A DNA stretch of 64,000 bases from Nymphaea colorata (taxonomy: Eukaryota; Streptophyta; Magnoliopsida; Nymphaeales; Nymphaeaceae). Every line of letters begins with the position of its first letter. The first letter of the stretch is position 1. The translations under genes were made by a program, and so were the position numbers. Of the stretch, positions 1-13,084 are shown in pieces. The stretch is taken from contig NC_045144.1 in NCBI RefSeq assembly GCF_008831285.2, positions 18,119,716 to 18,183,715 of the forward strand, read 5' to 3'. Below the pieces are notes generated by a model. That model saw nothing but the letters and a program-made list of their open reading frames with translations, did no database searches and had not been told where the DNA came from.

Positions 1-840
1 AATGATCAAGTCACGATTCCAACCAGTGTAATCAGAATCGGCCAATTCGAATTGAATCGATAGGAGATAAATCGGATGCTCTGGACGAGTCAAAAATACC
101 ACCTGTCTTGTTTTCGCTGCTTGTAATTGTATTTTTTTATTTTTTGATTCTTTAGAATTTTTTTATTAATTTTTCAAATATATTTTTTCACAAAATTTTA
201 CAAGTCACTTGAAATGAGAAAAATTGTGTGAAGTTTTAATATGAAAATAAACATTTTCCACACCACGTTCACAACTTTCTTTAGTTTCTATTTCATGTGG
301 TATTTATATGCAAAAGCTTATAAAAGTGTATAGAAATAAAGTATATGCATGTGCATCTTAAGGCCGGAGTTAAAAAATTTTTAATAAAAATTTTTTATGA
401 GAAAAGCGGAATTAAAGTTTTTAAGTTTTGACATGAGCCAAAATATCATTTTTAAAAAATTTCAATTTTTTTAGTGGGGGCGAGGCCCATGGGAGCTCCC
501 CGGCTCCACCCTGCTTTTGTTTTGTTAGTGAACTCGAGAACAAAATGATGTGCTGTGTGACATAGCAATTTACTTGCATTAAAAATCTAAGCTTTCCACA
601 AAGTAACAGCTGTGAAGCATGAATTTATAATTTTTTTTATTTTTTTGAGAATAAGATGAAACACGAAGTCTACGGTTGTTGGTTGGTGGTCAAGTTAAAT
701 ATAGTGACCTACTAACCTTTTTTTTGTCTTTAGTATCGAATATTAGTTATACGAACGTCATAATTTATCTTGGCTACGCAATGAGGTTCGTATCTTCAAT
801 AATATTGGAACCGCATACTGTCCAGGAAATTAGTTAACTA
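1..840. other. AT-rich intergenic stretch, no gene
   Basis: No open frame here resembles a known protein and no splice-consistent exons can be joined. The stretch is AT-rich. The only structured part is the dispersed repeat at 361-520, listed separately. Confidence 0.6.
361..520 (+). repeat. Dispersed repeat with GC-rich GGCTCC end, copy 1
   Basis: The block opens with a GGCCGGAG-like segment, has an AT-rich core containing a GAATTAAAGTTT motif and an AAATATCATTTTT motif, and closes with a GC-rich tail ending in CGGCTCCACCC. The same order of motifs is found at 31991-32215 in this orientation and at 52263-52447 on the opposite strand, so it is a decayed dispersed element and not unique DNA. 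No ORF or terminal repeat could be defined, so its class is unknown. Confidence 0.55.
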
Positions 841-849
841 TTCCTCAAA

Positions 850-851
<2 letters not shown>

Positions 852-917
<66 letters not shown>
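852..917. repeat. Compound (TA)n-(GA)n microsatellite
   Basis: About 37 bp of uninterrupted TA repeats pass directly into about 29 bp of GA repeats. Confidence 0.95.
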
Positions 918-919
<2 letters not shown>

Positions 920-1672
920 GTGTCTGTGAAATTTTATTTGAAGCATTAGCAACAGCTTAACTGTTTATGATATTTCTATCAATGGTTGAAGGAGAAAGCA
1001 AAAGAGAGAGATGATAATGTAAATGGGTAAGATGTGGTGACTTATTTTTTCATGTAAACACATAAGATGAGCCAAACATAGGAAATTCCCTTTGCATATC
1101 TTTATCTTAGGGGCTGTTTTTTAATATATCATATCAATGCTTGACGAATTTCCTCTAAAAGTTAGGCGGATCAAGAAACACTAGGTCCCAAATGTTCCAC
1201 AAAGTTACCTCATTTTCTTAAGTGAAGATTCATATAACATTTACGAAACACGACACTTAACGTTCACATTCATATCGCTTGAATGGGTGTGAGACACGAA
1301 AAGTAAGTCATATCAAACACTAGGTGTTTCCAACACACCTTGATTCTTATGATATTTTTTTTCTCATGGGCATTCAATTCTCTTTACTGATTTTCCGACC
1401 TCCTAGGTCCACCTAAACCTTTGGCTTGTAGCAAAAGAATGCTGTTTGCAAATAAATCTTGATTTCCTTCAAGTTCATATGTTCCTCTAAGCCAACTCAC
1501 CCATATTATATTTTATGTAAAGCCATATTTGGTAGTGTAATAAAAAAAAATAGTACTAAGCAGAACATTTTGATGGAATTGTGATCGAGCCCCCCAAAAG
1601 GAGGTGAAAATGGCACTAAAATAATATATATCCATAGAAGCCCTTCCTAGGTCCAATAACCCATGAAAATTT

Positions 1673-1703
<31 letters not shown>

Positions 1704-3770
1704 GAGAGACAGCTACCCAAATCTTATCGTTTCAAGTCTGAGAGAACAGTTCTTCAAAACTGATTTTTTTTCTTAGAGGAAGTGATGTTTTACTTTCTTG
1801 CAACTTTCACATCAAAATCATGTCCAATTTCCTCACTGTCATTTTTTTTCTCGTATGAAATATGACCTAGGGAAAAAGGTTCTCTTGGAAAGAGGATGAG
1901 CTGGGAATCTGAATTCCCAAAATGAATCAATCGGCAAAGTTACTGATTCTATTCAATAACCAATTGTTATCATTTTATCTTAAGCCTACTCCTTTCATCA
2001 GTATATTTGATGCAAGGTTTGGATTTGAGGATAAGAACCAGATCCAGAAATCCAATAATATATATTACATTGGATCTTGGATCTGTGTTTGGATTATCCC
2101 GGTTCGGATCACTTCACGGTCGTCTGAAAGTTGTGACGTGACGGCCGGAGAGTGCATGTCCGGTGTGCAGAGAGAGAGAAAAAACAAAAAAAGGGGTGGA
2201 GCCCTTTTGCCTGTCCCATCTTTTCCTAGGAAAAGTCCCACAAGACGACAAGCCAAAACTGAGAAACCAAACACGAGAAATGACCATTCCTTTTGCCCCC
2301 TGCTCCGCCGCAGCTAGGGAGGGCGGACCTTGAGATTCCGCATTTTCAATGAAAGCCCAAAGTGAATAGTAATTTCAAAAAATGCGCGCGTTATTATGAA
2401 ATAATGCTTTAAAATGCATATTAAGTGTTCACGTCACGAATAATATTTTCGTAATACTTAAAAAAAATATTTTTTTTTTTTATTTTAAGCAGGCCTATCC
2501 GAATCAAGCCTAAAAGCCAACCAACGGATACTTTAGTTACATATGCTGATGTTCTTCTAGAAAACTAGTAAGGCAAAAAAAAGAAAGACAAAAAAAATAA
2601 TTGGAACCATTCAGAGCATGCAGCGACGCGAAATTATGAAAAGTTTGTGTGATGAAGTATTTAGGAAACATAAATCCGACCACTTTTCCGTAAAATTAAT
2701 TGCCCTACGGCCCTAGATCGAGGCTGGGGAACAACAGGAAAAGAAAAGGTTCATGTGGGGTCCACATCGCCTTGATGCCTGTGCCATTTACCGGCGGCAA
2801 ATCCGGCGGAGTCAGTGCACATTCCATCGTACTTTTCGAGTGCGAGCGATTCGATACGACCGGCAGGGAACATTCCGAGTTGTTCAAACTTGCTTGCAAA
2901 ATCGGAAAATCCCTCTCCCTCTCTAACGACTCGTGAATTATTTGCCAGACAAATACGTAACGTAAAACTCTCAAACCATAGAAATTCAAACAATTAATCA
3001 AGTTAGTTTAACTTATTCTCCACGTTTTAATTAAATAAAATTTTTTAATTCAAATCAGATGCTGGATCTAAGCAGCCTATGCCTCTTGTCCACACGAATT
3101 TGGATCTAAGAAAGCCGAATTTCATATCTAATGGACATTAAGTTGGTAAAATGATACAGGAAAATTGTCATTAGTGCCACAAGTTTTTTTTTCCTTTTCA
3201 TATATCTAAAAAATTTTCACCACCAGATCGTCGCGGACCGAAGTTTGTAATTATAAAATGTCTTATCGTATGTTTGAATCGAGATGGGCTTGAATATCAT
3301 AGAACCGATCCGTATCCGTATCGGTTTTGAAACTTCCCGATCCGATGTTCTGACCTTCCCGAAACCGAGTCTTGTGTCCGATTATTCAGTCACATAAAGG
3401 GGAAGAAGGATAATGATTTCCCGCAGACATTTCCCGACTCCAGGTTTTGGTGGCGGTCGCACGCGCGGGGCCCGCAACGGCGAAAAGGCGGAAAGTCCGT
3501 ACCCTTGTAAAATAAAAAAAAATATTTTGTGAAAAAATAATCTTGTTTTTTTTTGTCATAAATTTGGATCGGGGTCGGGTAAAGTTTACTGGATTCGAAC
3601 CCGAGGCTGGAGAGCTTCGAGGGGTGTGGGACGGTGCTCGCTCGTGCGCTCGGCCCACACCCCGCGAGCCCCACGCTCGTTTCCCTTTTGTCTCCTTTTT
3701 GCTTTTTTTCGTCGTGGCAATGGTGAGAGAACCATGGGTGAACCTGAGTCGAGTCGAGCCATGTCTCAAG
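918..3770. other. Intergenic DNA with GC-richer islands, no gene
   Basis: AT-rich DNA is interrupted by GC-richer islands at about 2100-2340, 2700-2940 and 3400-3760. They carry short open frames on both strands, none resembling a known family and none extendable through plausible splice sites. They may be remnants of promoters or gene-proximal sequence. A perfect 10-bp inverted repeat with a 23-nt loop lies at 3621-3663. Confidence 0.5.
1673..1709. repeat. (GA)n microsatellite
   Basis: A GA-rich run with a few interruptions (GGAG, AAAG). No gene surrounds it. Confidence 0.9.
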
Positions 3771-3779
3771 ACTGAAGGA

Positions 3780-4130
3780 ACTCAAAGTCAACTCGATAGT
3801 TGCGTGTTGAGGTCGGGCTCGATTTTATTAAGGCTGGACAAACTCGTTTGAATAGAATTGATATTCATCGTTACGTTACGTGTTGAACTCAAACTCAATT
3901 TGATTAAGGCTCGACAAACTTGTTTAAATAGAATTGATATTCATCGTTACGTGTCAAGCTCGACTCGATCAAGGCTCGACTAACTCGTAAACTTGTTTGA
4001 ATATATCAACTTGATTAAGGTAGAAGCTCGACTCGGAAGTTACGTGTTGAGTTTGAACTCAACTCGATTATTCAAACGAGTCGAGCTCGACTCGTTAAGC
4101 AAATGACTTGGCTTGAACTTGCGACCTTCC
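3780..4130. repeat. Imperfect tandem repeat, about 76-bp period, rich in GCTCGACTCG
   Basis: The string AATAGAATTGATATTCATCG occurs at 3851 and again at 3927, a period of 76 bp. Around each copy are variants of GGCTCGACAAACT and GTTACGTGTTGA. Further degenerate copies continue to a GTCGAGCTCGACTCG palindrome near 4078. Related CTCGACTCG strings occur at about 6180-6240, 21900-21960, 22320-22480 and 40910-41100, so the unit belongs to a dispersed family. Confidence 0.7.
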
Positions 4131-4744
4131 GACTGGATTACGAATTTGAGCAGTTTAAATTGGTTTATAGATAAGGGACAATTTAATTAATAGGAGAATG
4201 ATAAAGTGTTAAGCTCGAGACATTAGATTAAGTCTTCGAGTTTATGTGAGTGTGGGCATATATATATATATATATATTCCTTAATTAGAAATCTATTCAA
4301 CTTTTTCTTGGATATTGTCTTCCGTCACAATTGGCAGTAAATGCCCATTAAAAAGAATCACACAATTCACCATTATTTGCCTTCTAATCACTTCCTGCTA
4401 ATATATACTCCATTTACTAATTAATTGAACCATTGTTTATTTCCTTTAGATGCATGCATTTAATCCATTTACTAATTGATTGAATTATTGTTTATTTCCT
4501 TTACATGAAAGAATGCATATGCAAACCCATGAGTAAAAAGTGACCTATAATTTAAATGCGAATTTGTCACGTCTCAGGTCTAAGATTTTTAAATTAAGAC
4601 TCCTAGCTTCATGACTTAGGTTAAATTAGCTTTGAATAAATAATGTGCAAGACAGGCACAAAGAAGCGATCTTCATCTTCAAATAATTGTGACTGAACAG
4701 CTAAGAGGATTAGGTGAACTCTACTACCAACTCGAATAACTAAC

Positions 4745-5896
4745 TTAGGAGGCATTTGATTCCCCTCTAAATTTCACATTGGATGCCCCAATTCAACAAC
4801 TATTCCAACTTCAATACTTGAGATCCTAAAGGGGAGAGGGTCTCATACTTGAGATCCATAGATTTTAAGATGCCATATTTATAAATCCTACCTTAATCCT
4901 TGCATTTCTCAGGCATAAGATTTTAAATTCTTACTATAAATTTTATCAATGATCTAAAGTCCTCCAATTCAAGATCCTAAATCTTAGGTTACGTTGAATA
5001 TGTAATTAATTAATTGATATTTAATATGCATTAGAGACTTAGAGGGTAGAAGAAAAAGGTATGAGTTTCAGTCTTGGCATCATTTCCACAACACACTTTC
5101 AATGAAATTTATTTATGACTTGGCAGCTGGTGTGGGCAGTTGACCACACCAACTTGATAAAATTAGTTTAATATATATGTTAAGGTTTTGTTATATATAT
5201 ATATATATATATATATAAAAGTGTATCAAACAAATTAAATGTATTAAAAGAGTTTTCAGGTCAGGTTCACGTTAACATTTGGATCAGGTATGATCGGATC
5301 TGCCGTGAAAGAAGGCGACGTGTCAGTGGAGCAGTTGAGAATAACTTCGGTGTTTTTTGGGAAAAAGTGGGAAAAAACATTTTGACTGCCGGTTTATCGG
5401 GATAAAAAGTAGAGGCTGGTGGACCCGAACTTCCCGATGGCCGGCGATTTCTCCGTTGTGAGGTCTTCGTGGGTCCCGAGCTTTCATTTCAAACGAGAAA
5501 ACGGTGTCGTCCATAGCACCCTGGATAGGATTCGTCCTTTTGATCTATTCGAGCCGTCGTCCATAGCAACTTGCCGATGAGATGAGAAATTCAATTCAAA
5601 CTTTTTCGTTTGTATAGGATATGTTTTCCATGGGAAAACTTTGTCCGCGGCTGTTTGGATTTAGAAAACTGACTGTCCCAAAGAGGGTACTCTCAGCTTG
5701 ATCAGGACATGTGGTCCAGGTAAAATTCGTGGTTCATCAAACTAAGAATCTAACGTCAGACTTAAATGATCCTTGTTTTACATCTTTTGCATCGAGAAAA
5801 TGTTGAATCTAAGATTGATGAAGGAGAGTTTAATCTTAAATTCACGGTTCTCAAATCCTAAGGATCTTAAATCCGCGTCTATCCAATGCCTCCTAA
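4745..5896. repeat. Two MITE-like repeats with (TTAGGAGGCATTTGAT)-type ends
   Basis: A motif TTAGGAGGCATTTGAT begins at 4745, and its inverted counterpart ending in AATGCCTCCTAAG closes a second block at about 5649-5896. Internally both carry AATCTAAGAT and AAATTCA-type direct words, as in the blocks near 7858 and 9763. This looks like a family of short inverted-repeat elements. Exact borders and target-site duplications could not be fixed by eye. Confidence 0.35.
5129..5150. repeat. Palindromic GTGTGGGCAGTTGCCCACAC motif, copy A
   Basis: An imperfect palindrome, GGTGTGGGCAGTTGACCACA plus CC. Similar motifs lie at 31948, 32317, 34539 and 53444, usually next to fragments of a dispersed repeat. 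Confidence 0.6.
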
Positions 5897-7857
5897 GAGT
5901 AAAATTGAGATACAATGTCTCTATCAGACATCTTGACACACGTAATCCTAAGAAACATCTTTTAAAGCAAAATTGTTGGAAAACCTAAGAAATATGTTTT
6001 GAAACGGAAATTATTGAAAAAAAGGAGGAAAAAAGGCAAACACAGTCATGGTCATGGAATCATAACCCTGGCCAAGATTTACAGCAAAAGGAAACAAATT
6101 ATCCTACAGGAAAGTGGGTAAGGCTGTCCAACATTGTAGTGGAGATGGAGATGGACTATTAGGTGGGTCCATAATCGACTCAAACTGACTTGAGGCTCGG
6201 CTCAGTTGGACTCCGCTAACAAGAGGCTCGAGCATGACTATCTTGCAGACATTATCTCATTTAATGCAAATATACAAAAATAAGTTAATATTTCTCGCCG
6301 TTGGGTCAGGATAGCATATAGTCTAATACTAGATCCTTTTTTTTTTTTGTATAATTTCCAAGAAGTAGATAGACTGAATTAAGTGAAAATGTGAAAGATA
6401 TTCTTATTGAGAAACTTCATTTCATTTCTTACAACATTATAAGAAATTAATGATTTTCTATATATCGCAGCTTTGGGTTATAAATTAAGATCTCAAAATC
6501 TAGGCAAATTGCACGCAATGGAGACGGTTAAATCGCAAGAATTCCAAAGTAAGCGTGTTTTTTGTCATACCAACAAAAGCTCAGAAAGTTTTTACATGAT
6601 CTTCTAAACTTTGACAAGAATTTTCAATGGAGAAAATGGCATTTAAAACTTAAAAGAGACAGTTAAATGTAAAAATTCAAACTTGAATTTGCTTTTGTTA
6701 TGCCAAAAAAAAAAAACATGGTTTTTATAAGATCTTCAATAAAACTTTATACACGCTTAATCTTCTGGAGCTCATTTTTGTTCGGCTCGTTTACCAGCTA
6801 ACTGTTCATCATTAATCATCGAGACAAAAGACGATAGTTGGGTGCCCATCAATTCATTCCAAAGTTTATTGGCTTTCTGATTTGGAAAGTGACCATGCTT
6901 TTTCGCCTTTTTGTTAGTACTTTTTTTCCTGCGTGTAGTGGTTATCTTTGTCTTGCTATTGGGCATCTTGTAGCTAAATTCTCTCGAGGAAAAGGATGTA
7001 GTTGTTGTTTTTTTGTTCTTTTTTGAGGTTTTTTTGTTTTTTATTCATAGATAATCTGTTTTTGTTTTTTCACTGACAAATTGATGCTAAGAACTACTCT
7101 ATGTGCTAACTGTGATTCTTATGCCGAAAATAGACCAATTTCAGATCACATTTTCATTAGAATTAGCAAAAGCAATGTCTCCTAGCATAATATGGATTCC
7201 AAACATTCATGGTTTACATGCGAATGAATCAAACTAAAATTTTTAAACTAAAACATAGGGAGATAAAGAAGTTTGTGGAATGCTGCATACTTTCATCTTG
7301 TATCTGATGATGCAATGAATTTGTTGCTATAGTGCAAGTAAATAAGTTTGATATATACACTTGGCTTGACTATGTTGTCATATACACGATATACTGGCAT
7401 AAATGACACACTCCGATGCTACTATCAATTTTTCTTTTCATTAAAAGCTAGGAAGATGGCAATCGAAGAAGAAAGAAGTAGAATTTTGTAATATTTTCAT
7501 TCATATAGGCATTAAAAGCTACCAAGTGAGCAATCAATTATGCCCTACGTTGTCATAATTTCTTATATATGCTTGACTTTTCCCTCACATATATGATACA
7601 ATGGCAAAAAGTTTTCGTCTATTGATTTGTTCAAGGAGTATATAACATTTGTTAGCATTTATTGCTTAAAGAGAAAGATAAACTTAATGGTAAGGGTTCT
7701 TATGATATGCAGAAACGGAAATGTATATGTAGGTTCCTCGAACATGTGTACGAAGCATGTGTTTGATAAATTTGATTCATAATTCACAAAAATGGCACGT
7801 TCACTCGTTCAGAACTACCACATTCACTTAAAAGAAACCAACTTGTGAAACTATTTA
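5200..7857. other. Intergenic DNA, no gene
   Basis: A GC-richer island at about 5280-5530 contains only a 63-codon frame with no recognisable similarity. The rest is AT-rich with homopolymer tracts. A short lysine-rich minus-strand frame at 6772-6966 has no family features and is not called. Confidence 0.5.
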
Positions 7858-8116
7858 GGGGGCGTTTGATTGCTTGAGATTTAAAATCCATGGATCTAAT
7901 GTACTTCTGCTCATATGGAAAAAGATCAGTGGTAAAGGCCATGATTTTCCTCAAGCTAAAGATTTTATGTTAAACCTAAGATCACTTAATACCCTTGTTT
8001 TACTTCTTTGCATTGAAAGAAGTCAGATTTAAGATTAAAGTAGGGACAATCAGATCTTAAATCAACCATTTTTCAAATCTTGAGAATCTCAAATTTGAGG
8101 CTATCAAGCACTCCTC
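7858..8116. mobile_element. MITE-like element with GGGGGCGTTTGAT termini
   Basis: The block starts with GGGGGCGTTTGAT and ends with ATCAAGCACTCCTC, which are imperfect inverted repeats of each other. It carries inward-facing AGATTTAAAATCC and ATTTCAAATCTTGAG-like words. It is about 260 bp and has no coding capacity. I could not identify a convincing target-site duplication, so the superfamily stays open. Confidence 0.45.
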
Positions 8117-8879
8117 TTGATGAAGTAGATTAAACAACTCATAAATACTAGAAGATTTTTTTTTTGTTTATTTTATGCAGATATTTCAAAACAAACTTTA
8201 GAAATTCCATCTTTCTCTCTCCCATATTACACACACTCACCCACACATATTATCGTTACAAAACAAAGCAACAGAGGAAACGACTTTATTTATTCAGTTT
8301 GATGCATACGTTTGTTTGGGAGGCTTTGTTAATCTTTTTAAATTTATTCTATCATTTTTTCCTATTTGATCATCATCTAATCAATTAAAATACTTTTTTT
8401 TTTTTTGAAAAATTGCGGAGGACCGGTTACTTAGCAAGTGTTTTGAGTGCGAAAAACAGAGACAATGATATGATTCTGCAGTTTGCAAGTGGGTAAATAA
8501 GGGTAAAAAAAAAAAAGTTTCACTTTAGCAATGTATTTGGTTATAATTTCTATAGTATAGGCACTTTACGTGCTTTACAATTTATGTAGCGGACCAACTT
8601 TTACTGGCAAGGCTTTAAAATGAGCTTCACGTTAAAGTTGTCGTTTGGAGCATGTGAAATTCTCAACCTTCTGTTTTACTGCCGACCTTTTTGAATTGAA
8701 AAGGGCTTGTTCACTGCTCTTAGGAGAAAAGAAAATTTACGCTGCTGTTAATGGTCCACAGAGAAAGCAAGGCTTCACTAAGGGTGGTCAGCAAAAAGTG
8801 AGATGGGGCTCATTTTTGGGAATTGTGGATTAAAGGAGATGTATTAAATAGATATTTCTCTTAAAACTTTGACCACATG

Positions 8880-8883
<4 letters not shown>

Positions 8884-8945
<62 letters not shown>
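8884..8945. repeat. (TA)n microsatellite
   Basis: 62 bp of uninterrupted TA repeats, the longest simple repeat in the window. Confidence 0.97.
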
Positions 8946-8947
<2 letters not shown>

Positions 8948-11070
8948 ACTTTTGGAAAATGAGATTAGGTCAATGGATCTTTGAGGTAGTTGGTGGAATC
9001 CTCAAGGGCAGATGTCATTATTAGGAGGTTGGTTTTCATTTCAAATTTTTGTGACATTACCTTTTGTGCTTTTGTGCTAAAAAAAACTACTGATATGTAA
9101 GTTAAAAGTATAACATATATCTTAAAAACATTGAGAGAAAGCTTTAGTCATGTGCATACTTAAGTAAATACAGGGCAAAGATTAAGTCAATGAAAATCAT
9201 AGTTAGGTAAATAAAATCCAGGGTTTTTCAGTGATGGACAAAAAAAAGTCTGATCATTTCAAATGCAGTGAATGTCTCCTGACATACTTCAGCATTAGAT
9301 GTAGCACTGTTATCCGTGCAATTTAAACGTAATGGGGATAGTTGGATTTCCATTTTTCACACTCCTTTTCTTTTTGTGCCTTTGATGGGACTGGTTATAG
9401 ATCGCTGCAATCGAGTCGGCTATTGGGGCTTGGAAATGGCCGTGACCTTGATGATTGTGAATAGAAGTACGAAGAGGGGACCTGTTTTACTCGATAATGA
9501 CAATGACAAGATGACACATTTTTCATGGCAGTTTTGAGAGATAAGTTCCAATGTACAGTGAATGGAACGAAACAGAGAAGAAGGATTCACAAGTATCGCA
9601 GTGCGTAGATACAACTTAGCAAACAAGAGAAATCTTTGTAAACGTCGTTGAATTCAGCATTCATCAGCAAAAAATATCATCATATTTCAGTTTTTTTTTT
9701 AAGCAAAAGATATAAAAATGAACAAAGAAGCATTGAAGCGTTTAAAAACAATGCAAAATAAAAGGGGCGTTTGATGACTTTCATTTGGAGATCCAACATG
9801 ATTTGAGATAATTGGAAATCCAAGATTATTAGATTTAAGGTTAAACCCCCTCTCCTCAGACCTCAAATCTCCTGTTTTGACCTAACAAGTCTTTTTTCTC
9901 TTCCACTGTTAAAATCATTCTTTATTTGTACTATGGATCCCACATAAACGGGATCTTAAATCATCATCCTCTATGGACAATTTCTTGCTTCCGCCTGAAA
10001 AAAAAGAAGGTGAAATCCTTTCTCAAGGGCCAAAATTTCCACACAACCGTGGGATAGAGCCGCTCAAGTCCAAATCTCAGGAACGATACGGTGGCATCTA
10101 TATCGAATCTCAAACTATCAACTACTGCTAGAGAAACCCTAAACAGGTTTGTGCAATGGAAGGGGTGGAGGTTAGCAGGCATCCACTCTACATTTCAAAT
10201 TTCCAGAACATCAACTGCAGAAAAAAGACCACATGTAAGTTGGAGTGTGCCATAGTGGCACTCCAAAACACCAAAAAGGTGTTCTATATTGTGTAGGGAT
10301 GAAGAATTAGGTGGGGGTTTCAACTTTTTGGGCGTTGGAAGTCCCAATTCACCCGAACTACGGCTAGAGAACTCAATCCAAGTCCTTAAGAATTCATCAT
10401 TCTAAGAATGTGCTGGTGGTTCTGTTTTAGAATCTCTCACCCCTTTACCTAATCTTTTACAACTTTCTACCCACTTTTTAGTCTAGAGCTGTTATAATTT
10501 CTCACATGCAGACCGATATCTTCCGGCTTCCGGTCAGAAAATGGAAACTAAATTATTCAAAATATCCCGCCAATATTTTCACAAGAAACTAGAGCCATTA
10601 TCCACAGAATATAAGAAGAACAATGTTTTGGGAGTCAAATGAAGGCATGATCATTACACTCCAATGGAATCCGTATTGTGATGATTTTGACATGTCGACT
10701 GCTGCACGCACTGGTACAAACCTGCACAAAGGCATTAATTGCAAGTTTTCATCTGACCCCAAACTTCAGTCCCCTCACCTCACACCTCCACCAACGCCTA
10801 GAGAGAGAGAAAAGAGAGACAGTAAAAGCGTCCCTAGGGAACGGTTTTTTCTCAGGAAGCCCGTGGGCCCGATGAACCGCTTTGCTTTAGTGCCGCTGTA
10901 CAAAAAGATGAAAATTAAACGCATTGGTGACTTCTCTCTACATCGAGAAAGGACGGTGAGTGAGTGGCAATTGCAGTTCAAAAAAAATCCTTCAAAGCGG
11001 AGAAAAGTTAGGGAGAAGCGTTTGAAAGAATGTGGGTACATTCCGTTCTGAACACAAGCTGGTTTGGGGG

Positions 11071-11120
11071 GTGATTATATTATACTATCGTGAAATCAAA
11101 AGGTAAGTCGTTTGTTCCTC
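11071..11120 (+). repeat. Direct repeat, copy 1 of 2
   Basis: GTGATTATATTATACTATCG followed by TGAAAT is repeated nearly exactly at 12669, 1.6 kb away in the same orientation. The similarity continues imperfectly to a shared GTTCCTC. It may mark a small duplication or the ends of an undefined element. Confidence 0.7.
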
Positions 11121-12668
11121 TAGAGAACACCGGTTTGAAACAAAAACAGTCAACTCAAAAAAAAAAAGAAAGTAAACTGTTCGCTCACAATATGTAGTTA
11201 ATTTTGCTTTTTCAAGAAGAGCTGCCTTTTCAGTTTTTAAAACTTAAAAAAAAAAAATCGCGCAAGATATCTTTTGAAAAAGTAAAAAACTATTCAAAAA
11301 ATGATTTAAAAGGGCTGTAACGTACATAAGTGAGACCCTCTTCGTCTGCATGCTTTTATGCTTCTAGTGCACAGCATCATGGTTGCTTCTTACATCAACC
11401 ATTGAAAAAGGAAAGGGCAGGGGAAAAACAATAGCTTGAGAAAGTGCTCCAATGCCTGAATGCAGAAGGCAACAAGCGCGAATGATTCTTGAAGCAGACC
11501 TTTTAAGCACACCAAATTGGCTCGTCTTAAAACTCCGTGCTTTAAATTTGTCTCAAGCATTGACCACAGAAAAACATAATTGCTAATCCTTTGTCTCACC
11601 CGTCACATAGGAGACAACAAGAGCATCCGCCAGAGAGAGACGCAGCGAAAAGGCTAACCTATGGGCCCCCCTTTTGTTTCACCTCCCCAAGCAATGCACT
11701 GACCAGCTGAGGAAAGGTGCAAAAGGGGTCACGGACAGGACCACCTACGCTGCAAAAATTACCATCTTTTACCAGGTAAAGAGGAGAAGGGTGAGGGAAG
11801 AGAAAGCCGAGTTGGCCCCACGAGGACCCACTTAAAGATGGACCAAGAACACAGAACACAGACTGCAGCGTTCAGAACTGGCCAATTGGCCTGCTCCTAT
11901 CTCAGGTGCAGGAGCCTGTAACTGTTGCCTCGAGTACGCTGCACCACAGACCTGAGTTGTCTCTCGTTATTAGTGAGCTGGGCCTGGTCCCAGAATCAGA
12001 TCAAGCTCCATGAGAACAACCCAAACAGGCATCATCGACGAGGGTGAACACCCTCTGTAACAGGAGAGCCAGAATAGCCATGGGCCCAGACCAGGCCTCG
12101 GGGACTTGTTTCTTTAGAGCTTCATTAGGGCTAAGGTAAAGACGGTGCAAAGGCAGACTAAACAGTTTGGCCAGGGGTCCTGCGGATGAAAGGTCGCCCA
12201 AGTTTTACTTGTCCATGCAGTGCACCTTTGTTGGATGAACACAACTGCACAAGTAGAGTTGATAAACAAGCCGAGTGGACCTAGTTCAAGCTTATGATAG
12301 ACAAGGGTCAAATAAGCTCACTCGCTGAAAACCTTAGATGGTTTCTCTTCAGTCGTGAGGGGGCGTTTGGCGACAGGAACACAAATACAAGGTTTGCTCA
12401 ACACCCCCTGAGAGTAGTAGGATTTGAATGCTAGACCTATCACAATTCAACTCAGTTCTTAAAAAGTTATCTAAGCCGCAAGTGATGAGATTTGAAATCT
12501 AAACCTGTATTCTGCAAGAAAACACATCACTTGTGCTTATAGATTATGCAACTCATTGTGACCAACTGTGAGCTTCCAAAAGTAGTACAATAATTTCTAA
12601 TGATTCTTCATATATTCCACTGAGCCAACCACACCAAAGTAGCAATGAGCTAAACAATGTGTTGCAAG

Positions 12669-12722
12669 TGATTATATTATACTATCGTGAAATAAAAAAG
12701 CTAACAGTAGTTCGTTCCTCCT
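12669..12722 (+). repeat. Direct repeat, copy 2 of 2
   Basis: This is the second copy of the repeat described at 11071, ending at a shared TTCGTTCCTC. Confidence 0.7.
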
Positions 12723-13084
12723 TCTCCCATTTCCTTTTGAGGGGGGTGTGGGATCTACAACCAGAATATTTAAGAAACATCACCGTTGACAAAGTGATGG
12801 CTACAAAAGGTGGAAGAATACAGAACTAAAAAATGTATGGACATGGACAAGATATTGGGAAATTCACATGGACATGTGGAAAATGAATTACATACCTTGA
12901 AAGAAGTTTCTCCAAGATAACCAAAATACTAATGCGGGGGGCATCCCATTCATCACTCAACACCTGAAACTTTGCCCAACATAAGATTGCCCAAGAGATA
13001 CTTCTATCAACAGACGGATGAGCAGGATTCTACGGAAACATGCTGGCCAAATCAGATGTCATATCGGCCAAAGGAAGACTTGAG

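Larger units (their letters stand above)
8946..13084. other. Region 3' of SCD2, no gene recognised
   Basis: This stretch follows the SCD2 stop codon. It holds a possible inverted-repeat element at about 9763-9972, opening with GGGGCGTTTGAT as at 7858. A 142-codon plus-strand frame at 10623-11051 has no recognisable domain. A direct repeat of about 45 bp lies at 11071 and 12669. The SCD2 3' UTR probably occupies roughly the last few hundred bases before 13085, but no end can be fixed. Confidence 0.5.

Noticed and set aside
1922-2317. 131-codon ORF in a GC-richer island
   Set aside because: No similarity or domain; the opposite strand is open over much of the same stretch, which points to composition rather than coding.
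3587-3605. GGTTCGAATCC-like string on the minus strand, resembling a tRNA T-loop
   Set aside because: The flanking bases do not form a 5-bp T-stem, and no D-arm, anticodon arm or acceptor stem can be drawn.
10623-11051. 142-codon plus-strand ORF
   Set aside because: Basic, low-complexity composition, no recognisable domain, no splice context, and overlapping frames on the other strand of similar length.
12001-12311. Two overlapping minus-strand frames of about 65 codons
   Set aside because: No recognisable protein even allowing a frameshift between them.
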